A DNA stretch of 64,000 bases from Poriferisodalis sp965262965 (lineage in GTDB: Bacteria; Actinomycetota; Acidimicrobiia; Acidimicrobiales; Poriferisodalaceae), in assembly GCF_965262965.1 (NCBI RefSeq), contig NZ_OZ253573.1:2542001-2606000 (forward strand), given 5' to 3'. The translations under genes and the position numbers were made by a program. A model generated the notes under the pieces. It made no database searches. It was given only the letters and a program-made list of their open reading frames with translations, and was not told where the DNA came from. How positions within the stretch are numbered: the stretch's first letter is position 1; each line of letters opens with the position of its first letter. Positions 52,842 to 60,976 of the stretch are shown in pieces.

Positions 52842-54140
52842 TCACACGCACGCGACCAATTCGCGACGGGCGGCGCCGCTGAGTGTCTCGAGAGCAGCGC
52901 GCGCGCTCGCTCGCCACGTGAAGCTCTCCGCGCGCCGTGAGCCGGCGTCGCCGAGTCGAAGGCCGAGCAGCGGGTCGCTCAGAATCTCTGTGACTCGCTG
53001 GGCAAACGCACCGCTGTCGCGACGCGCAACCAGAAATCCCGTCACGCCGTCGACGACGTTGTCACGCAGGCCGCCGACGTCCGATGCAACCACCGGTGTC
53101 CCGCACGCCGCTGCTTCGAGGGCGACAAGACCGAACGACTCCGACCGGCTTGGCACCAGGCACACGTCGGCAGCCCGGTAGTAGGTGGAAAGCAGGTGGT
53201 GCGGGAGCGGATCGACGAAGGTGACCGCGTCATCGAGACCGAGGTCGGTCACCATCGCGTGCAGTCGCGCAAGCGTGGCGTCACCGTCAGGGCCACTCGG
53301 TCCACCGACGATCACCAGCTGCGCATCGGCACCGCCAGCGCAGCCCGCCCGCAGCGCGGCCAGCGTTTCTGTGGCCAGCTCTGCGCCCTTCAGCGGCTGG
53401 ATGCGTCCTACGAACAGCAGCACTGGCCCGGGCCGCAGCCTGATCGCAGCGCGTGCGGCGTGACGCTGACCAGGCGCGAACATCGCGCGGTCAACCCCGG
53501 GAGTGAGCACGTGCACGCGTTCGGGCGGTACGTCGTAGAGCGATTGCAGCTGCGCGGCCTCGGCGTCGCCCGAGGCGAAGACCGCGTCGGCACAATCGAT
53601 GACCTGCTGCTCGGCTTCGCCCCGGTGATGGGGTTCAGCATCCCCGGTGCTGGCCTTGACTCGTCCGAGCGTGTGAAATGTGACTGCGAGCGGGACGTCG
53701 AGCTTGTGCTTCAACTGATGCCCAGCCACGGCGGACAGCCAGTAATGCGCGTGAATTGCGTCGACCGGCCGATCGGCGAGATGCCGCCCGACACGTTCGG
53801 CGAAGGTCGATGTCACAGCTCCGAGGTCGTCTTTGGCCAACGACACCGCACCGGCGTTCACCGCGACGACGCGCATGCCGGGCTCTACCTCGACCACGTC
53901 GGGCTGTGCCTCGTGCGATCGTCGCACGTAGATGTCGCACCTGACGCCCAAGTGCGCCACGGCGGCGGTGAGCTCGCGCACGTAGACGTTCAAGCCGCCA
54001 CCGTCGCCGCTGCCCGGCTGGTGCAGCGGCGATGTATGCATGCACAGCACCGCGACCGATGACACCGGACCGCTTGGCGCGGTGTCGTCAATGATCGCCC
54101 GATCATCTGGCGCCGCTCCGAAGAGTGCATTCACGGGCAA
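52842..54140 (-). CDS. mshA: D-inositol-3-phosphate glycosyltransferase (mycothiol)
   Basis: A 432-residue GT4 glycosyltransferase for the first committed step of mycothiol synthesis, joining GlcNAc to inositol-3-phosphate. MHTSPLHQPGSGDGGGLNVYV is the MshA N-terminal signature, HAHYWLSAVAG follows, and the C-terminal SRSESFGLVALEAAACGTPV is the GT4 donor motif with the E-x7-E pattern. Its presence indicates that the organism uses mycothiol. It heads the ybjN-proC-hem gene run. An earlier or later start within the first 30 polar residues cannot be excluded. Confidence 0.94.
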   Translation of the reverse strand: MPVNALFGAAPDDRAIIDDTAPSGPVSSVAVLCMHTSPLHQPGSGDGGGLNVYVRELTAAVAHLGVRCDIYVRRSHEAQPDVVEVEPGMRVVAVNAGAVSLAKDDLGAVTSTFAERVGRHLADRPVDAIHAHYWLSAVAGHQLKHKLDVPLAVTFHTLGRVKASTGDAEPHHRGEAEQQVIDCADAVFASGDAEAAQLQSLYDVPPERVHVLTPGVDRAMFAPGQRHAARAAIRLRPGPVLLFVGRIQPLKGAELATETLAALRAGCAGGADAQLVIVGGPSGPDGDATLARLHAMVTDLGLDDAVTFVDPLPHHLLSTYYRAADVCLVPSRSESFGLVALEAAACGTPVVASDVGGLRDNVVDGVTGFLVARRDSGAFAQRVTEILSDPLLGLRLGDAGSRRAESFTWRASARAALETLSGAARRELVACV

Positions 54141-54216
54141 TAACGCTACGCAGTCGGGGCGCCGCGCCCATCGGGACGTCGAGTTGTCGAGATGTCGCGA
54201 CAGTCGGCAGCAGCAA

Positions 54217-55179
54217 TCAGATCGTCACGATGCCCAGACCCCACATCCACCCGAGAGCGGTCAGGGTCAGCGAGTCGAGTCGCCGCACGGCCCATTCGGT
54301 GTGCAACGGATGCCCCCATCGCCGGTCGGCATCCGCGAGAGGTGCAGCTTTGGCGTGATCCGCCGGGCCGACTGGCGAGCGCAGGGCAGCGACAGTCACC
54401 GGCCTGGCAATAGCTGGACCCAGCGGCAGTGTCAGCGCGGCCACGACGACAAATCGAGCGGCGTCGTCGGGAGCAAACGGCGGCACGCTCAGGCCCGTCA
54501 ACGCAAAGATCGCCGCCGCGGCTGCGATCACACCCGCGAGCGGACCGCGCAGTCCCCACACCCGGGGGGCCGCGTTGGCGTGCGCGCCGGCGTCATACGC
54601 GGCTGCTGCGCTCACGAGCACCAGCGCCGAGCCCAGCGAATATCGTGCCACGGCGGCGGCGCACGCAGCAGCCACTCCGACATGCATCCATGTACGCATG
54701 AGCACACCCGCCCGGGCGAGCACATTCGGCGTGGCGCCGCTGGGCGGTGCGGACGTGCCAGACGGCCCCGAGCCGGGCCGCAAGGCCCCCACGACGACGA
54801 AGCTGATCCCGACCGCGGCCGCTATCACTGCACCTGCGAGGCGGGTGTTGAAGACCCCCGCGAGCGCGACCGCGCCCGCGAGCGCACACGCCGGCAAGCG
54901 GTGAGCCTCACTGAGCGGCGCAGGAGATTTCGAGCCGGCGCGGGGAGTGGCTGCGCCATGGGCGCGGCAACGGACCACCACTGCCTGCCAGGCACCGAGC
55001 ACCGCTATCGCGGTCATCAGCAGGCCGAACGCCAGAGCCCCGATTCGCAGCGCGACAAGCAGCGTCGCGTACCACAATAAGCCCGCAGTGACGCGTGCGT
55101 CGCGTGGTTCGGTCGGTGGCCCCAACCACCGTGCGACGGCGCGCAGCGCGGCCGCGGCCGGGGTCAGCGACGTTGTCAC
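54217..55179 (-). CDS. multi-pass membrane protein, unknown (weak CdsA resemblance)
   Basis: A 320-residue protein with seven or eight hydrophobic segments separated by short Ala/Arg/Pro-rich loops. SAAAAYDAGAHANAAP followed by WGLRGPLAGVIAAAAAIFAL faintly resembles phosphatidate cytidylyltransferases (a D..A...G before W.GP.aG), but the K-D signature of CdsA is not there. I therefore leave the function open. It lies between mshA and the moaD-like gene, all on the same strand, with 12 bases to the latter. Confidence 0.7.
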   Translation of the reverse strand: MTTSLTPAAAALRAVARWLGPPTEPRDARVTAGLLWYATLLVALRIGALAFGLLMTAIAVLGAWQAVVVRCRAHGAATPRAGSKSPAPLSEAHRLPACALAGAVALAGVFNTRLAGAVIAAAVGISFVVVGALRPGSGPSGTSAPPSGATPNVLARAGVLMRTWMHVGVAAACAAAVARYSLGSALVLVSAAAAYDAGAHANAAPRVWGLRGPLAGVIAAAAAIFALTGLSVPPFAPDDAARFVVVAALTLPLGPAIARPVTVAALRSPVGPADHAKAAPLADADRRWGHPLHTEWAVRRLDSLTLTALGWMWGLGIVTI

Positions 55180-55190
55180 CGCCGCTGCGT

Positions 55191-55433
55191 TCAGCCGCCC
55201 GACACCGGCGGCAAGACAGCGATCTCATCGCCGTCAGCCAGCTCCGACGCGGCGTCCGCTGGTTCCCCGTTGAGCCAAACGCGGCTTGCGGCGAGCACTG
55301 CGCAGAACTCAGCGCCGAATGTGTCGCGCACCGTCTCGAGCGCGGCGCCGACGGATGAGGCTTCGAGGCGGGTGCTCCCGACTCCCGCCGTCTCGCGCGC
55401 CCTCGCGAACAGGCGGATCGTCACGCTGGGCAT
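55191..55433 (-). CDS. MoaD/ThiS-family sulphur carrier
   Basis: An 80-residue ubiquitin-fold protein starting MPSVTIRLFARARETAG and ending PPVSGG. The terminal Gly-Gly is the site of adenylation and thiocarboxylation in MoaD (molybdopterin synthase small subunit). The body matches MoaD better than ThiS. No other molybdenum cofactor gene is in the window, so its partner is unknown. The ATG at 55433 is chosen from the family start; longer frames upstream overlap the divergent phosphatase promoter. Confidence 0.85.
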   Translation of the reverse strand: MPSVTIRLFARARETAGVGSTRLEASSVGAALETVRDTFGAEFCAVLAASRVWLNGEPADAASELADGDEIAVLPPVSGG

Positions 55434-55525
55434 CGCCGCGATGCTACCGAGCATTCGGTGAGCGATCGCTGAGAGAGGCCTGTTGTCCGCGGTCGGCGCC
55501 GCGGTCACCACTACCGTTTGGCGCC

Positions 55526-56230
55526 GTGACTGCACACTCCGAGCTGCTCGCCATCCGCCACGGCCAGTCCGAGTGGAACCTGCGTGGCCGCTGGCAGGGG
55601 CAAGCGGATCCTCCGTTGACCTCGCTGGGTGAGCGGCAGGCCGAGATTGCCGCCGATGCCTTGGGCGCTGCGCTGCAGAACGCGGACGGCCATCGGCGCA
55701 CCCCCCCGGTTGATCGTCACGCGATCTCGCGAACCCACCGAGCAGTCGATCTGCCGGCATTCGATCTCGTTGTTTCCAGTGACCTGCAGCGAGCCCGCCG
55801 AACGGCGGAGATCATCGCGAAGCAACTCGGTGCCGGCGAGGTCGTGGCGGACGAAGCTCTTCGCGAGCGCAGTGCGGGACCATGGGAAGGCCTCACCCGG
55901 GCCGAGATCGACGAAGGCTGGCCCGGTGATGTGGTCGCGCGACGCTGGCCCCTCGGTTTCGAATCAGAAGACAGCATCGCCCGACGTCTGCTGCCTGCGC
56001 TGCAACGACACTTGTCGGTCTGCGGCCGGGTGCTGCTGGTCGGGCACGCCGGCGTGCTCAAGACCATTGACGCCCGCGTTGGTCTCGATGACGAGCGGGT
56101 ACCGAACCTGGCAGGCCGATGGTTCTGGCTCGATGGAGCCGCCGCAGACGCGCAGTGGTCATGGGATCAGCTCGAGCCCCGCAACCGAGTCGAATTGGTG
56201 TCCTCCGACATCGACCTCATGATCGAGTGA
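55526..56230 (+). CDS. histidine phosphatase (phosphoglycerate mutase family)
   Basis: A 234-residue protein of the histidine phosphatase superfamily. LLAIRHGQSEWNLRGRWQG holds the phospho-accepting His, SSDLQRARRTAEIIA the Arg/SDL motif, LRERSAGPWEGLT the acid residue, and LLVGHAGVLKT the second His. A ~20-residue insert (QNADGHRRTPPVDRHA) separates the first two motifs. Substrate unknown. GTG at 55526 fits the family start. It is divergent from the moaD-like gene. Confidence 0.9.
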   Translation: MTAHSELLAIRHGQSEWNLRGRWQGQADPPLTSLGERQAEIAADALGAALQNADGHRRTPPVDRHAISRTHRAVDLPAFDLVVSSDLQRARRTAEIIAKQLGAGEVVADEALRERSAGPWEGLTRAEIDEGWPGDVVARRWPLGFESEDSIARRLLPALQRHLSVCGRVLLVGHAGVLKTIDARVGLDDERVPNLAGRWFWLDGAAADAQWSWDQLEPRNRVELVSSDIDLMIE

Positions 56231-56251
56231 TTCACCGAAGAAATCTGGGTC

Positions 56252-56425
56252 TCAGGACTCCGTGAGCCACTCCGCCGCGGCCGACGGCTCGATGTCGTCG
56301 TCGGCCAGCAACGCCAAGGTCCGCTCGGCTCGGGCGAGCTCTGATTCGATGCGGTCAAGCTCGTCATCGTCGAGACCCTCGGGCGCGGTAGCGGCTGGCT
56401 GGGAGTGCGCATCGGTCACCAGCAT
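56252..56425 (-). CDS. 57-residue acidic helical protein of unknown function
   Basis: Below usual size cut-offs. From ATG 56425 (or GTG 56419) the frame encodes a polar N-terminus and then ELDRIESELARAERTLALLA and DIEPSAAAEWLTES. This heptad-like pattern resembles the coiled-coil N-terminus of DksA/TraR proteins, but the zinc finger is missing. Third positions are mostly G/C, as in the neighbouring genes. It converges on the phosphatase gene and starts about 75 bases from the tRNA-Lys gene. No Shine-Dalgarno is evident. Confidence 0.6.
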   Translation of the reverse strand: MLVTDAHSQPAATAPEGLDDDELDRIESELARAERTLALLADDDIEPSAAAEWLTES

Positions 56426-56499
56426 CAGGTTAGAGCGGGCCGGGACGCCATTAGCATCGGTCGCAGTGCCGGAGTGTCACTGGGGCGCGAACGGACTTC

Positions 56500-56572
56500 G
56501 GGCCGCTAGCTCATCGGGTAGAGCAGGGGACTTTTAATCCCAAGGTGCCGGGTTCGAGCCCCGGGCGGCCTA
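56500..56572 (+). tRNA. tRNA-Lys (anticodon TTT)
   Basis: A 73-base cloverleaf: acceptor GGGCCGC pairs with GCGGCCT (first pair G-T), D stem GCTC/GAGC, anticodon loop CTTTTAA giving TTT, T arm CCGGG-TTCGAGC-CCCGG, discriminator A. The top pair of the anticodon stem (27-43) is G-A, a mismatch. CCA is not encoded. Confidence 0.95.
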
Positions 56573-56632
56573 CCCCAGCGACGCCAGCCGACCAAAGAGC
56601 CAGGCGCTCCGACCCAAGACGGTCTCCTCGGA

Positions 56633-57094
56633 ATGGGTGCCCCTACTGTGGTCGCCGTGGTGTCCATTCCCATTCGACGCATCGACCCGGACCTGCCGCT
56701 GCCGAGCTACGCCAAGCCCGGTGACGCAGGCTGCGATCTCGTCGCCGCCGAGACGGTCACGCTCGCCCCGGGCGGGGGTCGGGCGATGATCCGATCAGGA
56801 ATTGCGATCGCCATTCCCCCGGGGTATGCGGGCTTCGTGCAGCCCCGCAGCGGGCTCGCGCTTCGACACGGCATCACATGCGTGAATTCGCCCGGCCTCA
56901 TCGACAGCGGCTACCGAGACGAGCTGCGCGTTCTGCTGCTCAACACCGATCCCACCGAGCCCTACGAGGTGCAGCGCGGCGACCGGATCGCCCAACTGGT
57001 GATCCAGCGTGTCGAGGCGGCCGAGTGGACCTTGGTCGAGTCGCTCGACGACAGCGAGCGAGGACTCGGAGGCTTCGGTCACTCGGGCCGCTGA
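56633..57094 (+). CDS. dut: dUTP diphosphatase
   Basis: A 153-residue trimeric-type dUTPase that hydrolyses dUTP to dUMP. All five motifs are recognisable: PGDAGCDLVA, PRSGLALRHG, NSPGLIDSGYRDEL, GDRIAQLVI and the C-terminal RGLGGFGHSG. ATG at 56633 gives a slightly long N-terminus; GTG codons closer to SIPIRRIDPD are alternatives. It lies 60 bases after the tRNA-Lys gene. Confidence 0.95.
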   Translation: MGAPTVVAVVSIPIRRIDPDLPLPSYAKPGDAGCDLVAAETVTLAPGGGRAMIRSGIAIAIPPGYAGFVQPRSGLALRHGITCVNSPGLIDSGYRDELRVLLLNTDPTEPYEVQRGDRIAQLVIQRVEAAEWTLVESLDDSERGLGGFGHSGR

Positions 57095-57196
57095 TCCGCC
57101 GCGTGCCGATGCCGCTGCCCGATTCGAAGGACGCCGACGCTCGAACCATTGGCCCGAACAGCATGACCGTCACACCCCGGCAGTATCGATGAGTCC

Positions 57197-57565
57197 ATGA
57201 AATCGACACCGCCCGCTCCGACCGCCCTGACGCTGTTCGACGCCTCGCAGTTCGAATTCGAGACCGATCCCAATGCGAAGACGGCCGCTTGTCCGCTACC
57301 CACTCGTGCGCCACTCACTCGTGCGCCACTCACTCGTGCGCCACTCACTCGTGCGCCACCCACTAGTGCGATCGTCGCAACATCACGTACGAGCCGCTTC
57401 GGGAGTACCGGCCTGTCTCGGAGCGACCCGCGGAATCGTGATGCTGTGCGGGCGCGTCGGCAGCGCGCCAGAGCACGCGTCGCCAAACGCCGTTACCTGG
57501 CTGACAGCGAGGGCTTCGAGCGTCTGCTGGCGACCCGGCGCTCGCTGCACCTCGTCGGAGACTGA
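57197..57565 (+). CDS. hypothetical protein with TRAPL repeats
   Basis: A 122-residue frame downstream of dut. The first 34 residues are mixed (LTLFDASQFEFETDP), then four copies of the pentapeptide TRAPL encoded by a 15-bp DNA repeat, then a strongly basic region (RNRDAVRARRQRARARVAKR) and a short tail. I do not recognise it. The preserved frame across the repeat and a plausible ATG support a gene, but a fortuitous frame is possible. It converges with the K+ channel gene, seven bases away. Confidence 0.5.
   Translation: MKSTPPAPTALTLFDASQFEFETDPNAKTAACPLPTRAPLTRAPLTRAPLTRAPPTSAIVATSRTSRFGSTGLSRSDPRNRDAVRARRQRARARVAKRRYLADSEGFERLLATRRSLHLVGD
57301..57370. repeat. 15-bp tandem repeat, 4.7 copies
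   Basis: cactcgtgcgccact is repeated nearly exactly from 57301 to 57370. In the plus frame it encodes TRAPL pentapeptides. The lack of drift suggests recent expansion. Confidence 0.9.
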
Positions 57566-57572
57566 GCCCGAG

Positions 57573-58622
57573 TCAGCCACCGGGTGCCGAGGAGTCCTCC
57601 AAGAGTGCTACGGCCAGGCTGAGCTGCTCATCGGTACCGAGCACGACGAGCAAGTCGTCGACCGCGAGCTGGAAGCCGCCCTGGGGCGTGGCCTGCCATC
57701 GTTCATTCCGGCGGATCGCCAGCACCGTGGTCCCTGCAGAGCGTTCCAGCGTCAGTTCTGACAGCGGTCGACCCGTGAATCGACTGCCAGGCGGGATTCG
57801 GTGCTCCATCAGTCGTACGTCCTGATCAGTGCGACGCAGGACATCCTCGAAGTACTCAGAGAGCCCGGGTTGCATCGCAATGGCAGCCATGCGCGAGCCA
57901 CCGATCTCATGAGGATTGATCACCCGGTTCGCGCCGGCCTGGTGCAGCTTGGGGACAGCCCCAGCCGAGTTGGCGCGCGCCACGATGAACAGACCCGGGC
58001 ACAACGACCGTGCGCTCAACGCAACGTAGAGGTTGTCGGCATCGGAGTCGAGCGCCAGCACCATCGTCTTGGCGCGCGTGACGCCAGCGTCTTGCAGTGT
58101 TCGGTCCTCGGTGGCGTCTCCGACCACCGTCCGTCCGTCCTCGTCGATGACGCGTTCGTCCCGGTCAATGACGACAACCTCATGGCCCGCGTCTTCCAAG
58201 GCAATGGCGATGGCGCGGCCGACCTGGCCAAATCCGCAGATGACCGCGTGGCCGGACAGGCCGTCGATGGTGCGTTGCATGCGACGCCTCCTGAACTGAT
58301 CGTCGAGCCTGCCTTCGAACAGCATCTCGATGACGACACCGAGGGTGTACAGCGTCGTGCCTGTGCCCAACAGAATGAGCCCGATGGTGAACAGCTGGTA
58401 GCGCCCGCCGACATTCTCCGGGTCGCTGTAGCCAACCGTCGAGATCGTGATGACCGTCTGGTAGAGCGCGTCGAGCGCGTCAAGACCCAGCAGGACATAG
58501 CCAGTCGTGCCGGCTACCACGATGGCGAAGAGAACCGCGACGCCGGCAATGAGCCGCTCGCTGGGCTCGAGACCCGTTGACGTGAGTCTCCGTCCCGGAC
58601 TCCGACGCAGCAGACCCTTCAT
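57573..58622 (-). CDS. TrkA-N/RCK-type potassium channel
   Basis: A 349-residue protein with a two-helix pore and cytoplasmic RCK domains, like MthK/Kch. The selectivity filter is TISTVGYSD at about 59-67 (Ser in place of the usual Gly after Tyr). VICGFGQVGRAIAIALEDAG near 126-145 is the Rossmann NAD-binding start of RCK-N, and the C-terminal ~80 residues match TrkA-C. It would mediate regulated K+ flux. It is divergent from orn. Confidence 0.9.
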   Translation of the reverse strand: MKGLLRRSPGRRLTSTGLEPSERLIAGVAVLFAIVVAGTTGYVLLGLDALDALYQTVITISTVGYSDPENVGGRYQLFTIGLILLGTGTTLYTLGVVIEMLFEGRLDDQFRRRRMQRTIDGLSGHAVICGFGQVGRAIAIALEDAGHEVVVIDRDERVIDEDGRTVVGDATEDRTLQDAGVTRAKTMVLALDSDADNLYVALSARSLCPGLFIVARANSAGAVPKLHQAGANRVINPHEIGGSRMAAIAMQPGLSEYFEDVLRRTDQDVRLMEHRIPPGSRFTGRPLSELTLERSAGTTVLAIRRNERWQATPQGGFQLAVDDLLVVLGTDEQLSLAVALLEDSSAPGG

Positions 58623-58672
58623 TGGCTGAACGCTAAAGCCGGTTCCGCCCGGTGCGTGCCTACGATGCAGCC

Positions 58673-59269
58673 GTGCTGGTCTGGCTAGATCTCGAGATGA
58701 CCGGTCTCGATCATCGTCGTCATCGCATCGTGGAGATCGCGACGGTCATCACCGATGACTTTCTCGAAACCGTGGCTGTCGGCCCTTCCATGGTGATCGG
58801 CGCTTCGCAAGCTGACCTCGATGCGATGGAGCCCGTGGTACGCAAGATGCACGAGACAACCGGTCTGCTCGACGAGATCGCCCAGTCACACGTCACCGTT
58901 TCCGAAGCTGCGGAACAGACGCTTGCATTCGTGGCCGAACATGTCCGCGAACCGCGCACCGTGCCGCTGTGCGGCAACTCGATCGGCACCGACCGGCGTT
59001 TCTTGGATCAGTACATGCCGGACCTCGAGCAGTACCTGCACTACCGCGTCGTCGACGTGTCATCGATCAAGGAGCTCATCAAGCGGTGGCGTCCCGAAAT
59101 CGCCACCGCATGGGTCGAACTGTGCAAGACGCGCACCGAGGCCACCAAGCACCGTGCCCTCGACGACGTCCTCGAGAGCATCGACGAGCTCCGTTACTAC
59201 CGGGACCATTGGCTGGTTCCGCCGCCGGATTCGGATGGGACAGCGACCCCAGAATCGAACGGACATTAG
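58673..59269 (+). CDS. orn: oligoribonuclease
   Basis: A ~198-residue DEDDh 3'-5' exonuclease that degrades nanoRNAs and pGpG. WLDLEMTGLD gives the first Asp and Glu, GNSIGTDRRFLDQYMP the middle Asp, and TKHRALDDVLESI the final His and Asp. GTG at 58673 gives the standard start MLVWLDLEMTGLD; a GTG seven codons upstream (58652) is possible. Neither has a clear Shine-Dalgarno, so the transcript may be leaderless. Confidence 0.94.
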   Translation: MLVWLDLEMTGLDHRRHRIVEIATVITDDFLETVAVGPSMVIGASQADLDAMEPVVRKMHETTGLLDEIAQSHVTVSEAAEQTLAFVAEHVREPRTVPLCGNSIGTDRRFLDQYMPDLEQYLHYRVVDVSSIKELIKRWRPEIATAWVELCKTRTEATKHRALDDVLESIDELRYYRDHWLVPPPDSDGTATPESNGH

Positions 59270-59291
59270 AAGGTTCGGTAGCCTGCACGCC

Positions 59292-60380
59292 GTGTCACGT
59301 CCGACTCGCGAAGAGCAGATGCCGCCTGACAACAACGTCACCGAGCTCGCACCCGATGTGCGCCGCATCCAGCTGCCGATGTCGATGCCGGGACTCGGGC
59401 ACGTCAACTGCTACATCCTCGACGACGAACGTGGCGCCGCACTGGTCGATCCAGGCCTGCCTGGTCCGGCGAATTGGAGGGCGCTGATGGCGGGCCTGGC
59501 GGCGGCCGGGGTGCCGCCCGAGCGCGTCCACTCGATCATCGTCACCCACAGCCACCCAGACCACTTCGGCGCGGCCGGCCGCTTCGCTCGTCAATTCGGG
59601 GCCGAACTAGTGACGCACCGCAACTTCCGCTTGTGGTGGGACACCGCCGACGAGGATGAGGACCCGCTCGAGGTGGTGTCGTCAAACGGCGAGAACAGCG
59701 AACTTGTGGCTGATCCGGTGTTCGGCGGGCGTGACACGGGTCCCGGTGGCCCAACCCCGTGGGGCGGCGAGCGATACAAGATGCCCTTGCGCGCCAAGAT
59801 CGGCTACATGGCGATGCGCAACGGCTGGGGCGGGCGCTGGTTTGCGACACCGCATCCGACAAAGCGCGTCGACGACGCCGACCGCATTGCGCTGGCCCGC
59901 CGTGAGTTTGTCGCCGTCCACACACCCGGACACACGATCGATCACCTGTGCCTGTTCGATCCCGAAGGCGGGATGATGATCTGCGGCGACCATGTGCTGC
60001 CCACGATCACTCCGCACATCTCCGGCATGACAACTGCCAAAGACCCGCTCAAGGACTTCTTCGCCAGCCTCGATCGCGTCGCCGACTTTGAGGGCGTGAA
60101 GCTGGGCTTGCCGGCACACGGCCAGCCCTTCACCGACCTTGCCGGTCGCGTCGACGACATCAAGCGCCACCACAACGAGCGCCTCGACCTCCTGCGCGAG
60201 TCGTCCGACAAGCTCGGGCGCGCACCCGTGCAGGACTACATGAAACGGCTCTTCAAGGAACGATCCTGGGGCCCGATGGCCGAGTCCGAGACCTTCGCCC
60301 ACCTCGAGCACCTGCGCTACATCGGCGAAGTCGGCGTCACCCGTCGCTCCGACGACGTCCTCGAATACGAATTCAACTGA
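59292..60380 (+). CDS. MBL-fold metallohydrolase
   Basis: A ~362-residue metallo-beta-lactamase-fold hydrolase. THSHPDHFG at 85-93 binds the metal pair, VHTPGHTIDHLCLF holds the next His, and GDHVLPTITPHI the bridging Asp. The C-terminal part (LGLPAHGQPFTDL and the following helical tail) matches the glyoxalase II-like group near LACTB2. Substrate unknown. Start may be the GTG at 59292 or the ATG at 59319. It follows orn by 22 bases. Confidence 0.88.
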   Translation: MSRPTREEQMPPDNNVTELAPDVRRIQLPMSMPGLGHVNCYILDDERGAALVDPGLPGPANWRALMAGLAAAGVPPERVHSIIVTHSHPDHFGAAGRFARQFGAELVTHRNFRLWWDTADEDEDPLEVVSSNGENSELVADPVFGGRDTGPGGPTPWGGERYKMPLRAKIGYMAMRNGWGGRWFATPHPTKRVDDADRIALARREFVAVHTPGHTIDHLCLFDPEGGMMICGDHVLPTITPHISGMTTAKDPLKDFFASLDRVADFEGVKLGLPAHGQPFTDLAGRVDDIKRHHNERLDLLRESSDKLGRAPVQDYMKRLFKERSWGPMAESETFAHLEHLRYIGEVGVTRRSDDVLEYEFN

Positions 60381-60441
60381 GGCACGTTTCGCCTGCCTGC
60401 CGAACTCTTGCGGGCCCATCGGGTGGCGAAATTCCCCGGAG

Positions 60442-60489
60442 GCGATTTAATCGCTTGACACGGATCACGCTGGCGTGATCCGCTAGGGA
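60442..60489 (+). promoter_or_regulatory. putative promoter/operator region of the whiB7-like leader
   Basis: GCGATTTAATCGC (60442-60454, palindrome with an AT-rich centre) is followed directly by TTGACA (60455-60460) and then the 10-bp inverted repeat CGGATCACGC-tg-GCGTGATCCG (60461-60482) and TAGGGA (60484-60489). WhiB7 proteins are known to bind AT-rich DNA immediately before a -35 element, so the layout fits autoregulation. The spacing TTGACA to TAGGGA (23) is too long for a standard promoter, so the exact -10 is uncertain. Confidence 0.5.
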
Positions 60490-60565
60490 ACGCTGCGGTT
60501 TATCGACGGGTGCCCGCAGCGATCGACTACTACGTCACCGACACCGTCCTGATAGGAAATCCCAG

Positions 60566-60826
60566 ATGTCCGACTTCGGCACCTGCAGCACAACGCCCGA
60601 CCCAACGAGCCGCGTCGTAGTGCCGACGCGCCCGGTGCGCTGCCCGGCGCACCAAGGTCGGTACAACCTGATCGGTTGCCGCTTTGGGTATGGCGCCAGC
60701 GACGCCGTCCGGGCCGCGATGTGGCAGATGGTGGTTGTGACGGGTCGACCGATGCACCGCAACGGCGCCCATACCGCAATCGTCGGCAAGCGCCACGCCC
60801 TTCGGCCTTCGGAGTGCCTGATGTAG
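60566..60826 (+). CDS. 86-residue protein in the whiB7 leader, unknown function
   Basis: An ATG with an AGGAAA nine bases upstream starts an 86-residue frame with GC-rich third positions. It has cysteines at about 7, 26, 38 and 84 (VRCPAH and IGCRFG) but no recognised domain. It lies between the palindromic promoter region and a strong terminator hairpin, upstream of whiB7. It could be an independent small protein or act as a leader ORF whose translation controls the hairpin, as upstream ORFs do in mycobacterial whiB7. In those cases the ORFs are, as far as I recall, much shorter. Confidence 0.6.
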   Translation: MSDFGTCSTTPDPTSRVVVPTRPVRCPAHQGRYNLIGCRFGYGASDAVRAAMWQMVVVTGRPMHRNGAHTAIVGKRHALRPSECLM

Positions 60827-60851
60827 CGAACTGCAACATCAAGATCCTCCG

Positions 60852-60883
60852 AACGGCCGCTGGGACAACCCAGCGGCCGTTTT
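60852..60883 (+). terminator. strong hairpin with U-run; candidate whiB7 attenuator
   Basis: A perfect 13-bp stem, AACGGCCGCTGGG / CCCAGCGGCCGTT, with loop ACAA and a TTTT run at its end. It is the clearest intrinsic terminator in the window. It stands 26 bases after the 86-residue ORF and about 94 bases before the whiB7-like start, so it either ends the upstream gene or attenuates read-through into whiB7. Confidence 0.88.
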
Positions 60884-60891
60884 GCGTTCCA

Positions 60892-60922
60892 GGGCCGGAA
60901 CCACATTGGGGCCGGAACCACA
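60892..60922 (+). repeat. 14-bp direct repeat before the whiB7-like gene
   Basis: gggccggaaccaca occurs at 60892-60905 and 60909-60922, offset 17 bases, between the terminator hairpin and the whiB7-like gene. It may be a regulator site or a slippage product. Confidence 0.7.
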
Positions 60923-60976
60923 GCGGCCTCGAAACCCATCCAAACCACAGCACCAATACCCCGAAAGGAAGAACTC

